Positions 8,167-16,606 of a stretch of DNA of 64,000 nt are shown piece by piece (position 1 is the stretch's first letter; every line of letters starts with the position of its first letter). The position numbers were made by a program, and so were the translations under genes. Origin of the DNA: Mycolicibacterium sp. BiH015 (GTDB lineage: Bacteria > Actinomycetota > Actinomycetes > Mycobacteriales > Mycobacteriaceae). The notes under the pieces are model-generated. The model made no database searches. It was not told the origin of the DNA and saw only the letters and a list, made by a program, of their open reading frames with translations. The stretch lies in contig NZ_JAQGCZ010000002.1 of NCBI RefSeq assembly GCF_027706845.1, forward strand, positions 310,001 through 374,000. The letters are read 5' to 3'.

Positions 8167-9722
8167 CCGGCTCAACGGCATTGAACGCGGCGCGGCGTTC
8201 GGCAGAGCTCGCCGCACTGTCCGGCGGCGAGGCCGTCGACATCGTCGTGATCGGTGGAGGCATCACGGGAACGGGCATCGCCCTCGACGCGGCCACCCGG
8301 GGGCTTTCCGTCGTTCTGGTGGAGAAACACGATCTGGCTTTCGGGACCAGTCGCTGGAGCTCCAAACTGGTCCACGGCGGGCTGCGCTACCTGGCCAGCG
8401 GCAATGTCGGGATCGCGAGGAGAAGTGCCATCGAGCGCGGCATCCTGATGACCCGCAACGCGCCGCACCTCGTGCACGCGATGCCCCAGTTGGTCCCGCT
8501 GCTTCCCGAGATGAACATGGCGTCCCGGGCACTGGTACGTATCGGCTTCGCCGCGGGGGACGGTTTGCGCCGGCTCGCAGGCACTCCCGCGACCACGCTG
8601 CCGAGGTCGCGCCGAGTCGACGCCTCGACCGCTATCACGTTGGCGCCCAGAGTGCGTGGCCGAGAGCTCGACGGCGCCCTGCTCGCCTATGACGGGCAGC
8701 TCATCGATGACGCGCGCCTGGTCACCGCCGTCGCGCGGACGGCAGCGCAGCACGGGGCGCGGATACTCACGCGGGTGGCCGCCTCCGATGCGTCCCGCGA
8801 CTCGGTGACCTTGACCGACACCCTGACGGGTGAGTCGATGTCGGTGCGTGCGCGCGCCGTCGTCAACGCAACCGGTGTGTGGGCGGCCGACGTCGACCAC
8901 TCGCTGAAGCTGCGGCCCAGCCGCGGAACCCATCTGGTGTTCGATGCCGAGGCGTTCGGGAATCCGATTGCCGCCCTGACGGTTCCGATTCCCGGCGAGA
9001 TCAACCGGTTCGTCTTCGCGATGCCCGAACAACTCGGACGGGTATATCTCGGACTTACCGACGAAGATGCGCCCGGCCCGATACCCGATGTCCCGGAACC
9101 CACCTCGGCCGAGGTGACGTTCCTGCTCGACACCGTGAACACCGCGCTGGACACCGCACTGCGGCCCGACGATGTCAAGGGGTCCTATGCGGGGCTGCGG
9201 CCGCTGATCGACAAGGGCGAGAGCCGCACCGCCGACGTGTCGCGCGAGCATGCCGTCACTGAATCGCCCTCGGGTGTCATCAGCGTGATCGGCGGCAAGC
9301 TGACGGAATACCGTTACATGGCTGAGGATGTCGTCAACCGCACGGTCCAGCTTCGCGGTCTGGCGGCGGGGGTGTGCCGGACCCGGAACCTGCCGCTGGT
9401 GGGCGCGCCGTCGAATCCCGTTGCGACGCTAAGATCGTCGACCGACCTGCCGGGTTCGCTGGTGGCGAGGTTCGGTGCCGAGGCGCCGAACGTCATCGCC
9501 CGAGCGTCCTGCGAGCGGCCGACCGATCACGTGGCCGACGGAATCGACGTCACCCGGGCGGAGTTCGAGTACGCGGTCACCCACGAGGGAGCGCTCACCG
9601 TCGACGACATTCTCGACCGTCGCACCCGCATCGGCCTCGTCGCAGAGGACCGTGCGCGAGCCGAAGATACGGCCACAGAGATTCTCGCCGAAACTGCATC
9701 TCGTGCGGGGAATCGCGAGTAG
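8163..9722 (+). CDS. glpD1: Glycerol-3-phosphate dehydrogenase, FAD-dependent
   Basis: Protein of 519 residues (I recall Rv2249c as 516). It oxidises sn-glycerol-3-phosphate to dihydroxyacetone phosphate at the membrane and passes electrons to the quinone pool. The N-terminal dinucleotide-binding motif is VDIVVIGGGITGTGIALDAATRG at ~22-44. The GlpD signature FGTSRWSSKLVHGGLRYL follows near residue 61-78, and a second FAD contact is in the GGKLTEYRYMAEDVV region near 380. Position after a TetR regulator and opposite a DHAP-synthase-like oxidase suggests joint control of glycerol-phosphate metabolism. Its last codons run into the left arm of the palindrome at 9686-9748. Confidence 0.93.
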   Translation: MTGSTALNAARRSAELAALSGGEAVDIVVIGGGITGTGIALDAATRGLSVVLVEKHDLAFGTSRWSSKLVHGGLRYLASGNVGIARRSAIERGILMTRNAPHLVHAMPQLVPLLPEMNMASRALVRIGFAAGDGLRRLAGTPATTLPRSRRVDASTAITLAPRVRGRELDGALLAYDGQLIDDARLVTAVARTAAQHGARILTRVAASDASRDSVTLTDTLTGESMSVRARAVVNATGVWAADVDHSLKLRPSRGTHLVFDAEAFGNPIAALTVPIPGEINRFVFAMPEQLGRVYLGLTDEDAPGPIPDVPEPTSAEVTFLLDTVNTALDTALRPDDVKGSYAGLRPLIDKGESRTADVSREHAVTESPSGVISVIGGKLTEYRYMAEDVVNRTVQLRGLAAGVCRTRNLPLVGAPSNPVATLRSSTDLPGSLVARFGAEAPNVIARASCERPTDHVADGIDVTRAEFEYAVTHEGALTVDDILDRRTRIGLVAEDRARAEDTATEILAETASRAGNRE

Positions 9723-9748
9723 CGACCGCGCGGAATGCAGTTTCGGCG
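9686..9748. terminator. Long palindrome between convergent glpD1 and accD6, likely two-way terminator
   Basis: CGCCGAAACTGCAT (9686-9699) is perfectly repeated in inverse as ATGCAGTTTCGGCG (9735-9748), giving 14-bp arms. Inside, CGTGCGG (9702-9708) can pair with CCGCGCG (9726-9732) with one wobble. The glpD1 stop is in the loop (9720-9722); the accD6 stop lies just beyond the right arm (9754-9756). There is no U-tract, which mycobacterial terminators often lack. The left arm is translated as the last residues of GlpD1. Confidence 0.65.
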
Positions 9749-9753
9749 CTAGA

Positions 9754-11184
9754 TCACAGCGGGATGTTCTTGTGGCGGCCGCGGCGCGCGGGCGCCTCGG
9801 CCAGCGCCTGGGTCAGCTTCGACCGCGTATGCGCCGGGTCGATCTTCTCGTCGACCACACCGATCTCGATGGCGGAATCGACACCGCCCGCGATCTTCTC
9901 GTGCTCGATGGCCAGCGCCTCGTGCAGCGCCTCGCGCTCCTCAGGCGCGGCGGCGGCCAGCTTCTTCTTGTGCAGGATTCCGACCGCGGCCTTGGCTCCC
10001 ATGACCGCGACCTCGGCCTCGGGCCACGCGAACACCTTGGTGGCGTTCAGCGAACGAGAGTTCATCGCGATATAGGCCCCACCGTAGATCTTGCGGGTGA
10101 CCAGGGTGACACGGGGGACGGAGCACTCACCGAACGCGTGCAGCAGTTTCGCCCCGCGACGGACCACGCCACCCCACTCCTGGTCCACACCGGGCAGGTA
10201 GCCGGGCACGTCGACGATGACGACCAGCGGGATGCCGAAGGCGTCGCACAACCGCACGAAACGTGCTGACTTTTCCGCACTTTCAGAGTTCAGGCAGCCG
10301 CCCAGACGGAGCGGATTGTTCGCGATCACGCCGACCGTGCGGCCCGCGAGCCGACCGAGGCCGACGACGATGGACGGCGCCCAGCGGGACTGGAACTCCT
10401 CGAACGGCACGCCGTCATCGAGCAGAGCCTCGACCAGCGGGTGCACGTCGTAGGCGCGCCGGGCCGATTCCGGCAGGAGCGCCTTGAGATCCGAATCCTG
10501 GGCCTCGGCCTTGGTGCGGTCGAAATGGCCCTGCTGGCAGAACAATCCGACCAGGCGACGGCCGCGCTCGTAAGCGTCGAGCTCGTCGTCGGCGACGATG
10601 TGGCACACACCGGACTTCTTGTGGTGCGCCTCGGGTCCGCCGAGGGACACCATGTCGACATCCTCGCCGGTGACGCTGCGCACGACGTCGGGGCCGGTGA
10701 CGAAGACCTTGCTGTCCGGCGCCATGACGATCACGTCGGTCAGCGCCGGGCCGTAGGCGGCACCGCCGGCGGCGAACCCGACGACCACCGAGATCTGGGG
10801 GATGTAACCCGAAGCGCGGATCATCGCCTCGAAAACCAGACCGACCGCGTGCAACGCCTTCACACCCTCGGCGAGGCGGGCACCCCCGGAATGCCAGATG
10901 CCGACGATCGGGCTCTGCTCCTCGATCGCGACGTCGTAGGCGTCGACGATGTGCTTGCAGCCCTCGATGCCCATCGCGCCGCCCATGACGGTGCCGTCGG
11001 TGCAGAACGCGACGGTGCGCACACCGTTGACGGTGCCCGCCGCAGCAAGGACGCCGGACTTGTCGCGCTCGTGCAGCAAGTCGACGCTGCCGTCGTCGAA
11101 GAAGGTCGACAGTCGCAGCAGCGGATCGCGCGGGTCGAGGGATTCGTTCGCGTCGAGAGCGGGGCGGTTCTCAATTGTCGTCAT
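9754..11184 (-). CDS. accD6: Acetyl/propionyl-CoA carboxylase carboxyltransferase beta subunit AccD6
   Basis: Protein of 476 residues (I recall Rv2247 as 473). It is the carboxyltransferase subunit that, with AccA3, makes malonyl-CoA for FAS-I and FAS-II. The N-terminal crotonase-like domain (~20-260) has GIWHSGGARLAEGVKAL and FAAGGAAYGPALTDV, an oxyanion region. The C-terminal domain contains GVIANNPLRLGGCLNSESAEKSARF and the second oxyanion loop KIYGGAYIAMNSRSL near residue 373. It is the last gene of the FAS-II operon, 14 bases after kasB, and converges on glpD1. Confidence 0.97.
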   Translation of the reverse strand: MTTIENRPALDANESLDPRDPLLRLSTFFDDGSVDLLHERDKSGVLAAAGTVNGVRTVAFCTDGTVMGGAMGIEGCKHIVDAYDVAIEEQSPIVGIWHSGGARLAEGVKALHAVGLVFEAMIRASGYIPQISVVVGFAAGGAAYGPALTDVIVMAPDSKVFVTGPDVVRSVTGEDVDMVSLGGPEAHHKKSGVCHIVADDELDAYERGRRLVGLFCQQGHFDRTKAEAQDSDLKALLPESARRAYDVHPLVEALLDDGVPFEEFQSRWAPSIVVGLGRLAGRTVGVIANNPLRLGGCLNSESAEKSARFVRLCDAFGIPLVVIVDVPGYLPGVDQEWGGVVRRGAKLLHAFGECSVPRVTLVTRKIYGGAYIAMNSRSLNATKVFAWPEAEVAVMGAKAAVGILHKKKLAAAAPEEREALHEALAIEHEKIAGGVDSAIEIGVVDEKIDPAHTRSKLTQALAEAPARRGRHKNIPL

Positions 11185-11198
11185 GGTTCTCCTGCGTA

Positions 11199-12452
11199 CT
11201 AGTACTTGCCGAAGGCGAGTGCGACATTGTGCCCGCCGAATCCGAACGAATTGTTGAGTGCGTATTGGTAATTGCCCGGCCGAGGCCCGCCGGCGACGAC
11301 ATCGAGATCGATCTCGGGATCAAGGTTCTTCAAGTTCAACGTCGGCGGGACGACACCGTCGCGCAATGCCTGCACCGTGAGGATCGACTCCACGGCGCCG
11401 ACCGCGCCGACGGAGTGGCCCAGCGCCGATTTGGGTGCGTACACGGCGGGGCGGTAGCCGCCCATCGCGGTGTTGATCGCTCGACCCTCGGCTACGTCAC
11501 CGACGCTGGTGCCCGTCGCGTGAGCGTTGATGTGGTCGATGTCGGAGGGTTTGAGACCGGCGAGCTGGATGGCGCGCGTCATCGCGAACGCGGCACGTTC
11601 ACCGTCGGGGTCGGGAGCGACCATGTGGAAGCCGTCCGAGGTGATGCCGGCTCCCATCAGCCGGGCCAGCGGCGTGGCGCCGCGCGCCTTGGCGTGCTCC
11701 TCGGTCTCGATGACCATCAGGGCGCCCGCCTCACCGAAGACGAACCCGTCGCGGTCCTTGTCGAACGGGCGGCATGCCCCGGCGGGATCGTCGTTGTTGG
11801 TGGACATGACGATGCGCATCTGGGCGAAGCCTGCGATCGGCACCGCTTCGATGCGCTGTTCCACACCACCGCAGATCGCGATATCGGCCTCGCCCATCAC
11901 GATGTTGCGCCAGGCCTGGGCGATGCCTTCCGACCCGGAGGCGCACGCCGAAACCGGAGTCACTACACCGGCTTTCGCGTGGCGCTCCAAGCCGACGACC
12001 GCGGACGGGCCGTTGGGCATGTACATCTGGACCGACAGGGGAGAGACCGACCGCAGGCCCCGCTCGCGCAGCCCGTCATAGGCGAATACGAGGGCCTCGG
12101 CGCCGCCGAGACCTGTGCCGATCGACACGAGCAACCGCTCGGTGTCGACCTCGGGCGAACCGGCGTTCTCCCACACACGCCGGCCCAGCACCGTGGCCAT
12201 CTTCTGGACGTACGACATCCGCCGGTTCTCGACCTTGGTGAGCTGAGAATCGAACTCTTCGAGTAGGTGACCGCCGATACGGACCGGAAGGTCGAACTGC
12301 TCGACGAACGGATCATCGAGTTTGCGGATTCCGCTCTGTCCGTCGAGCAGCGACTTCCACGTCGCCTCGGCATCGGTCGCCAGACTCGTGGTCATGGCGA
12401 TTCCCGTGACCACGACGTCTGGCAGTCCGTTGCCTGTCGTCGGCGAAGCCAT
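11199..12452 (-). CDS. kasB: beta-ketoacyl-ACP synthase KasB
   Basis: Protein of 417 residues. A condensing enzyme of FAS-II that extends AcpM-bound meromycolate chains to full length and uses malonyl-AcpM. The Cys-His-His triad is visible: [10 protein letters not shown] (Cys about 170), [12 protein letters not shown] (His about 311) and [12 protein letters not shown] (His about 345). The C-terminal [10 protein letters not shown] glycine loop is intact. It follows kasA after 39 bases and is about two-thirds identical to it by eye. KasB was assigned by position as second of the pair and by residues typical of KasB, such as [13 protein letters not shown]. Confidence 0.96.
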   Translation of the reverse strand: MASPTTGNGLPDVVVTGIAMTTSLATDAEATWKSLLDGQSGIRKLDDPFVEQFDLPVRIGGHLLEEFDSQLTKVENRRMSYVQKMATVLGRRVWENAGSPEVDTERLLVSIGTGLGGAEALVFAYDGLRERGLRSVSPLSVQMYMPNGPSAVVGLERHAKAGVVTPVSACASGSEGIAQAWRNIVMGEADIAICGGVEQRIEAVPIAGFAQMRIVMSTNNDDPAGACRPFDKDRDGFVFGEAGALMVIETEEHAKARGATPLARLMGAGITSDGFHMVAPDPDGERAAFAMTRAIQLAGLKPSDIDHINAHATGTSVGDVAEGRAINTAMGGYRPAVYAPKSALGHSVGAVGAVESILTVQALRDGVVPPTLNLKNLDPEIDLDVVAGGPRPGNYQYALNNSFGFGGHNVALAFGKY

Positions 12453-12491
12453 ACTCAGCCGCGCGTCCTTTCTGCCTACTGCCTCTGCGAT

Positions 12492-13742
12492 CTAGTAACG
12501 ACCGAAGGCCAGAGCCACATTGTGGCCGCCGAACCCGAACGAGTTGTTGATCGCGTACTGGTAGTCGCCGTATCGAGGCTCACCCGCGACGACATCGAGA
12601 TCGATCTCAGGGTCGGGTGTCTCGTAGTTAAGTGTCGGCGGAATGACGCCGTCACGCAGGGCGAGCACGGTGAGCGCCGATTCGAGGGCGCCGACGGCAC
12701 CGATCGAGTGGCCCAGCGCCGATTTCGGCGCGTAGACCGCGGCATGCTCCACACCGGCCACGCGGATGGCGTTGGCCTCCGCGGTGTCGCCGATCGGGGT
12801 GGCCGTGGCGTGGGCGTTGACGTGGCTGATGTCCTTGGCGGACAGGCCTGCCGTCTCCATCGCCCGCTTCATCGCCTGGCCGGCCCGCAGACCGTCCGCC
12901 GCCGGCGCGACCATGTGGAACGCATCCGATGTGACACCGGCACCCATGAGCCGGGCCAGTGGCTTGGCGCCACGGGCCTTGGCGTGCTCTTCGGTCTCGA
13001 TGATCATCAGCGCGCCCGCCTCGCCGAAGACGAAGCCGTCGCGGTTCTTATCGAACGGCCGCGACGCACCCGCGGGATCCTCGTTGCGTGTCGACATGGC
13101 GCGCATCATCGAGAACGCTGCGATGGGCAGTGCCTCGATGCCGCCTTCCACGCCGCCGACGACTGCGAAGTCAGCATCGCCCATGACGATCTGACGCCAG
13201 CCGTGTGCGATGGCCTCCGACCCGGACGAGCACGCCGACACCGGGGTGATGACCCCGGCGCGGGCGCCCAGTTCCAGGCCGGCGACCGCCGCGGCACCGT
13301 TGGGCATGATCATCTGAACAGCGAGCGGGGACACCTTGCGGGGCCCGCCCTCGTTCATCGCGTCGTAGGTCTCGACGATCTTCTCGCCGCCACCCAGACC
13401 GGTGCCGATGACCACCGCAAAACGGTCCGGGTCAACCTCGGGCGTGCCCGCGTTGTCCCAGAGGCGCCGTGCCAACAGCTTCGACATGCGCTGCACGTAG
13501 GACATGCGGCGCATCTCGATGCGTGTCATGTGGCTGTCGACGTTGTCGACGAGGTGGCCACCGATACGCACCGGCAGGTCCCACTTGTCGACGAATTCGT
13601 CTTCGAGGATGCGGATACCGCTCTCGCCCGCAAGCAGACCCTTCCACGTGCTCTCGATGTCCGCGGCGAGGGCCGTGGTGGCCTCAATGGCGGTCACCAC
13701 GACGTTAGGAAAACCGCCGTTGGCAGTGGAAGGTCTGGTCAC
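12492..13742 (-). CDS. kasA: beta-ketoacyl-ACP synthase KasA
   Basis: Protein of 416 residues, the same length as M. tuberculosis KasA (Rv2245). Essential FAS-II condensing enzyme; target of thiolactomycin. The triad is intact: [14 protein letters not shown] (Cys about 171), [12 protein letters not shown] (His about 311) and [15 protein letters not shown] (His about 345). Compared with my recollection of Rv2245, the HGTATPIGD motif reads HATATPIGD here; the catalytic His is unchanged. The ATG overlaps the acpM stop (ATGA at 13739-13742). Confidence 0.97.
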   Translation of the reverse strand: MTRPSTANGGFPNVVVTAIEATTALAADIESTWKGLLAGESGIRILEDEFVDKWDLPVRIGGHLVDNVDSHMTRIEMRRMSYVQRMSKLLARRLWDNAGTPEVDPDRFAVVIGTGLGGGEKIVETYDAMNEGGPRKVSPLAVQMIMPNGAAAVAGLELGARAGVITPVSACSSGSEAIAHGWRQIVMGDADFAVVGGVEGGIEALPIAAFSMMRAMSTRNEDPAGASRPFDKNRDGFVFGEAGALMIIETEEHAKARGAKPLARLMGAGVTSDAFHMVAPAADGLRAGQAMKRAMETAGLSAKDISHVNAHATATPIGDTAEANAIRVAGVEHAAVYAPKSALGHSIGAVGALESALTVLALRDGVIPPTLNYETPDPEIDLDVVAGEPRYGDYQYAINNSFGFGGHNVALAFGRY

Positions 13743-14038
13743 TTGTCGCCCGTGATCTGTGCGCGGATGGCGGCAGCGGCCTCGGGGTTCTCTTCCTCGA
13801 GCTTCTGGATGTAGGCGACGACGTCACCGACGGTGCGCAGGCCGGCAAGGTCCTCGTCGGGGATCTTCACGCCGTACTTGTCTTCGGTCTGCACGGCGAT
13901 TTCGACCATCGACAGCGAGTCGATGTCCAGGTCGTCGACGAAGCTCTTCTCCGGAGTCACCTCGGAAGGCTCGATGCCGGTGACCTCTTCGATGATTTCG
14001 GCGAGGCCGGCGATGATTTCGTCCTGAGTGGCGGGCAC
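13739..14038 (-). CDS. acpM: Meromycolate-extension acyl carrier protein AcpM
   Basis: Protein of 99 residues. It carries the growing meromycolate chain on a phosphopantetheine arm. The attachment serine is Ser41 in [14 protein letters not shown]-terminal tail of about 20 residues beyond the ACP fold ([21 protein letters not shown]) is typical of AcpM. The tail is shorter than in M. tuberculosis, where I recall 115 residues in total. It sits between fabD (76 bases upstream) and kasA (4-base overlap). Confidence 0.96.
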   Translation of the reverse strand: MPATQDEIIAGLAEIIEEVTGIEPSEVTPEKSFVDDLDIDSLSMVEIAVQTEDKYGVKIPDEDLAGLRTVGDVVAYIQKLEEENPEAAAAIRAQITGDK

Positions 14039-14114
14039 AGTGGCTCCTTCTATCTATTTCTTGTGTTGTTACCGATGGAGATTGACGAACGTTTCGATAT
14101 GGACTTGCACCTGG

Positions 14115-15050
14115 TCAGGCGCGGAGCGTCTCCGCAAGAGCGTCCAGGTCAGCGGGGGACTTGACGGCATGCGTCGGAGTCCCCCGAAGCTCACGTTTGG
14201 CGATTCCGCTCAGCGTCCCCGCGGGCGGGAACTCGACGATCGCGGTGACACCCAGTTCCTTCATGGACTCGGTGCACAGATCCCAGCGCACGGGCCGGAC
14301 CATCTGGGCCACCAGCTTGGCGACCGCGTCAGCGCCCGACGACACCGCACGGCCGTCGGAGTTCGAGAGCAGGGTGACGCTGGGTTCGGCGGGGTCGATG
14401 CGGTCGGCGACCCTGGTGTACTCGTCCAGTGCCGGGGCCATGTACTGGGTGTGGAACGCGCCGGCAGTGGCCAGCGGACGCACGCGGGCACGGGCAGGAG
14501 GATCTTCGGCCAGCTTCTCCAGAGCGGCGACCGCGCCCGCGGCCACGATCTGACCGACGGCGTTACGGTTGGCGGGCACGAGGTCGAGCGCTTCGAGCCG
14601 TGCCAACACCTCGGCTTCGTCACCGCCCAGCAGGGCGGACATCCCGGTGGGCTCCAGTGCGCAGGCCTTGGCCATCTCCCTGCCGCGTGTCGCGGCGAGC
14701 GAGACGGCCTCATCGGCAGAGATAACCCCGGCGATGGCGTAGGCGGCGATCTCACCCACCGAATGTCCGGCCGCGAGGATCTCCTCGTCCCCGGTGAGGA
14801 CCTCGCGCTTGGTCAGTTCCTCGTACGCCAGCAGTGTGGCGGCGACAACCAAGGGTTGCGTCACCGCGGTGTCGGTGATCTCCTCCGCGGTGGCGGTGGT
14901 GCCGAGACGCCCAAGATCCAAGCCGCTGATCTCCGACCACGACGCGATCCGATCTGCGGCGCCGGGCAGCTCGAGCCACTCGGCGAGCATGCCGGGAGTC
15001 TGCGAGCCCTGTCCGGGCGCGAGGAATGCGAGCACAGTCTTCTGAGGCAC
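14115..15050 (-). CDS. fabD: Malonyl-CoA:ACP transacylase FabD (MCAT)
   Basis: Protein of 311 residues. It loads malonate from CoA onto AcpM for KasA/KasB. The N-terminal LAPGQGSQTPGML motif, the nucleophile Ser97 in AAGHSVGEIAAYA and the catalytic His200 in TAGAFHTQYMAPA are all present. First gene of the FAS-II operon. The annotated ATG gives MPQKTVLAFLAPGQ, with no other in-frame ATG before the conserved core. A 134-bp regulatory gap separates it from mabR. Confidence 0.95.
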   Translation of the reverse strand: MPQKTVLAFLAPGQGSQTPGMLAEWLELPGAADRIASWSEISGLDLGRLGTTATAEEITDTAVTQPLVVAATLLAYEELTKREVLTGDEEILAAGHSVGEIAAYAIAGVISADEAVSLAATRGREMAKACALEPTGMSALLGGDEAEVLARLEALDLVPANRNAVGQIVAAGAVAALEKLAEDPPARARVRPLATAGAFHTQYMAPALDEYTRVADRIDPAEPSVTLLSNSDGRAVSSGADAVAKLVAQMVRPVRWDLCTESMKELGVTAIVEFPPAGTLSGIAKRELRGTPTHAVKSPADLDALAETLRA

Positions 15051-15184
15051 GTTCTTAAGAGAACCTTATGAAGACAGATTTGAGCGGTGTAAGAGATTAT
15101 GAACCTTGTCTTAGGTTTTTGTAGAGAATCCACAAATCCGCATGTGATGCGACTCCAGCGAGACCTCGCCGCAACCTGATTCTT
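15051..15184 (-). promoter_or_regulatory. FAS-II operon promoter region with MabR-type inverted repeats
   Basis: A 134-bp AT-richer gap between mabR and fabD. Visible inverted repeats: TTTGT (15118-15122) with ACAAA (15132-15136) separated by 9 bases, and GTTCT (15051-15055) with AGAAC (15060-15064). A CATAAT -10-like hexamer reads on the minus strand at 15101-15096. MabR is known to bind the fasII promoter in mycobacteria. Which of these repeats it uses is my inference. Confidence 0.55.
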
Positions 15185-16468
15185 CTAAGAGTGGCCGGCA
15201 GTTGTGACCGAGCCAACACCGATGACCTGGTCTGATCTTGATGCAGCAGGCGTCGACAGCTGCGCTTGTCGGGTCAGACGGCCCACCGATGCGGCGACTC
15301 GTAGGACGTACGCATCGCGCGGCACTGTGGGATCGCGACCGGTGAAGTCGGCGATCCGCTTCAGCCGGTAGCGGACGGTATTTGGATGAACGAACAATTT
15401 GCGTGCGCAAGCCTCGATCGCGCCGCCGGAATCGAGATAGGCGTCCAGCGTCTCCATGAGTGCCGGGCCGGCGTCCGCGAGTGGTCTCATCACCTCGGCC
15501 TCCAGCGCACCGGCCGCGGTTGTGTCGCCCAGCAGCGCCCGCTCGGGAAGCAGCTCGCGTGCGGTCACCGGGCGAGGCGCACCGGCCCAGCCGGCGACGG
15601 CGTTCATTCCCGCGATCGCTTCCGTGGCGCTACGGTGCGCGGCGCCCAAGGTCGCCGCAGTCGGACCGATCACCACGGGACCGTCGGCGAACACCTTCAT
15701 CAGTTCGGACAGGAACCGGTCTGTCGGCGACAAGCTGCCCGAGATGATGGTGACGAGCCAGGTGCCGTGCACATCGGACAGCGCTGCCCGTCCGTTCCGG
15801 TTCGCCACATCGTGGACGTCCTCCCCGGAGAAATCCATGCGGTCGGGGCGCGGCAGGCCGACGATCACCGTCACCGCCCCGGTTGCGTCCCAGTTCAGCG
15901 CGGCGGCCTGAGATTGCAGTTCGGGGCCGATATCCCCGCGCACCACGGCGTCGACCAGGTTGGCTTCCATCCTGGTGTCCCAGGCTCCGCGGGCCTCCGC
16001 CTGATCGGCGTAGGCGCTCGCCGCGGCGAACGCCAGGTCCCGGCTGTAGCGCAGGATGCCGGCCGTCAGTGCAGCCAGCTGTTCCTCCGATCGGGCCAGC
16101 AACGGCACCACCTCTTCGAAGAACTCCATCGTGACCCGGACCATCTCGACGGACTGACGCAGCGCGATACGCCTGCGCAGGTCCTGGGGCACCACCTCGA
16201 ACGCCTGCGCGGTGTAGCTGACGTTGCTCTGGGGGTCACGCATCCACTCGACGAAATTGACCACCGCGGTCTGCACGACGAGCTGGACGCTGGCGCGCTG
16301 GGAGGCTTCCATGTCGGCGAAAAACGGCAACCGTTCCTCCATGGCGTGGACCGCCTCGGTCGCCAGCCGGCCCGAGTACTGCTTGAGCCGGCGCAGCGTC
16401 GCTTCCGGGACGTTCCCCAGGACCTCGACGGTCGATTTCGGCGGGATGAACCGGCTGTTGTCCACCAT
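15185..16468 (-). CDS. mabR: PucR-family transcriptional regulator MabR (mycolic acid biosynthesis regulator)
   Basis: Protein of 427 residues (I recall Rv2242 as 414). The C-terminal PucR-type helix-turn-helix reads LDSGGAIEACARKLFVHPNTVRYRLKRI at about residues 345-372, then RDAYVLRVAASVGRL. The middle part is a GGDEF-like/CdaR degenerate domain (WDATGAVTVIVGLPRPD). MabR homologues bind upstream of fabD, respond to long-chain acyl-CoAs and set FAS-II expression. It is transcribed in the same direction as fabD, just upstream of it. The 29-bp tandem repeat block ends 93 bases upstream of its ATG. Confidence 0.92.
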   Translation of the reverse strand: MVDNSRFIPPKSTVEVLGNVPEATLRRLKQYSGRLATEAVHAMEERLPFFADMEASQRASVQLVVQTAVVNFVEWMRDPQSNVSYTAQAFEVVPQDLRRRIALRQSVEMVRVTMEFFEEVVPLLARSEEQLAALTAGILRYSRDLAFAAASAYADQAEARGAWDTRMEANLVDAVVRGDIGPELQSQAAALNWDATGAVTVIVGLPRPDRMDFSGEDVHDVANRNGRAALSDVHGTWLVTIISGSLSPTDRFLSELMKVFADGPVVIGPTAATLGAAHRSATEAIAGMNAVAGWAGAPRPVTARELLPERALLGDTTAAGALEAEVMRPLADAGPALMETLDAYLDSGGAIEACARKLFVHPNTVRYRLKRIADFTGRDPTVPRDAYVLRVAASVGRLTRQAQLSTPAASRSDQVIGVGSVTTAGHS

Positions 16469-16512
16469 CCCTAAAATCTACGCCAGCTTTTGTACGAAAC
16501 CTCCAGGGTCAA

Positions 16513-16606
16513 GCGACTCTCAAGCCCAATGTCGTCGCTACGCGACTCTCAAGCCCAATGTCGTCGCTACGCGACTCTCAAGCCCAATGTCGTCGCTACG
16601 CGACTC
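16513..16606. repeat. 29-bp tandem repeat, three full copies plus 7 bp
   Basis: Identical units occupy 16513-16541, 16542-16570 and 16571-16599, followed by GCGACTC at 16600-16606. Each unit starts GCGACTCTCAAGCCC and ends ATGTCGTCGCTAC. Every unit junction makes a small hairpin, GTCGC-TAC-GCGAC. The aceE stop codon (16596-16598) lies inside the third copy, so the array covers the aceE 3' end and reaches toward the mabR start. It looks like a VNTR-type minisatellite; the hairpins could also serve as a terminator. There are no spacers, so it is not CRISPR. Confidence 0.92.

Noticed and set aside
12267..13814. A 515-residue plus-strand frame opposite kasA and the end of acpM
   Set aside because: Shadow of kasA, which has the full catalytic triad.
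16513..16606. CRISPR array reading of the repeated 29-bp unit
   Set aside because: Units are directly adjacent with no spacers and only three copies; no cas genes in the window.
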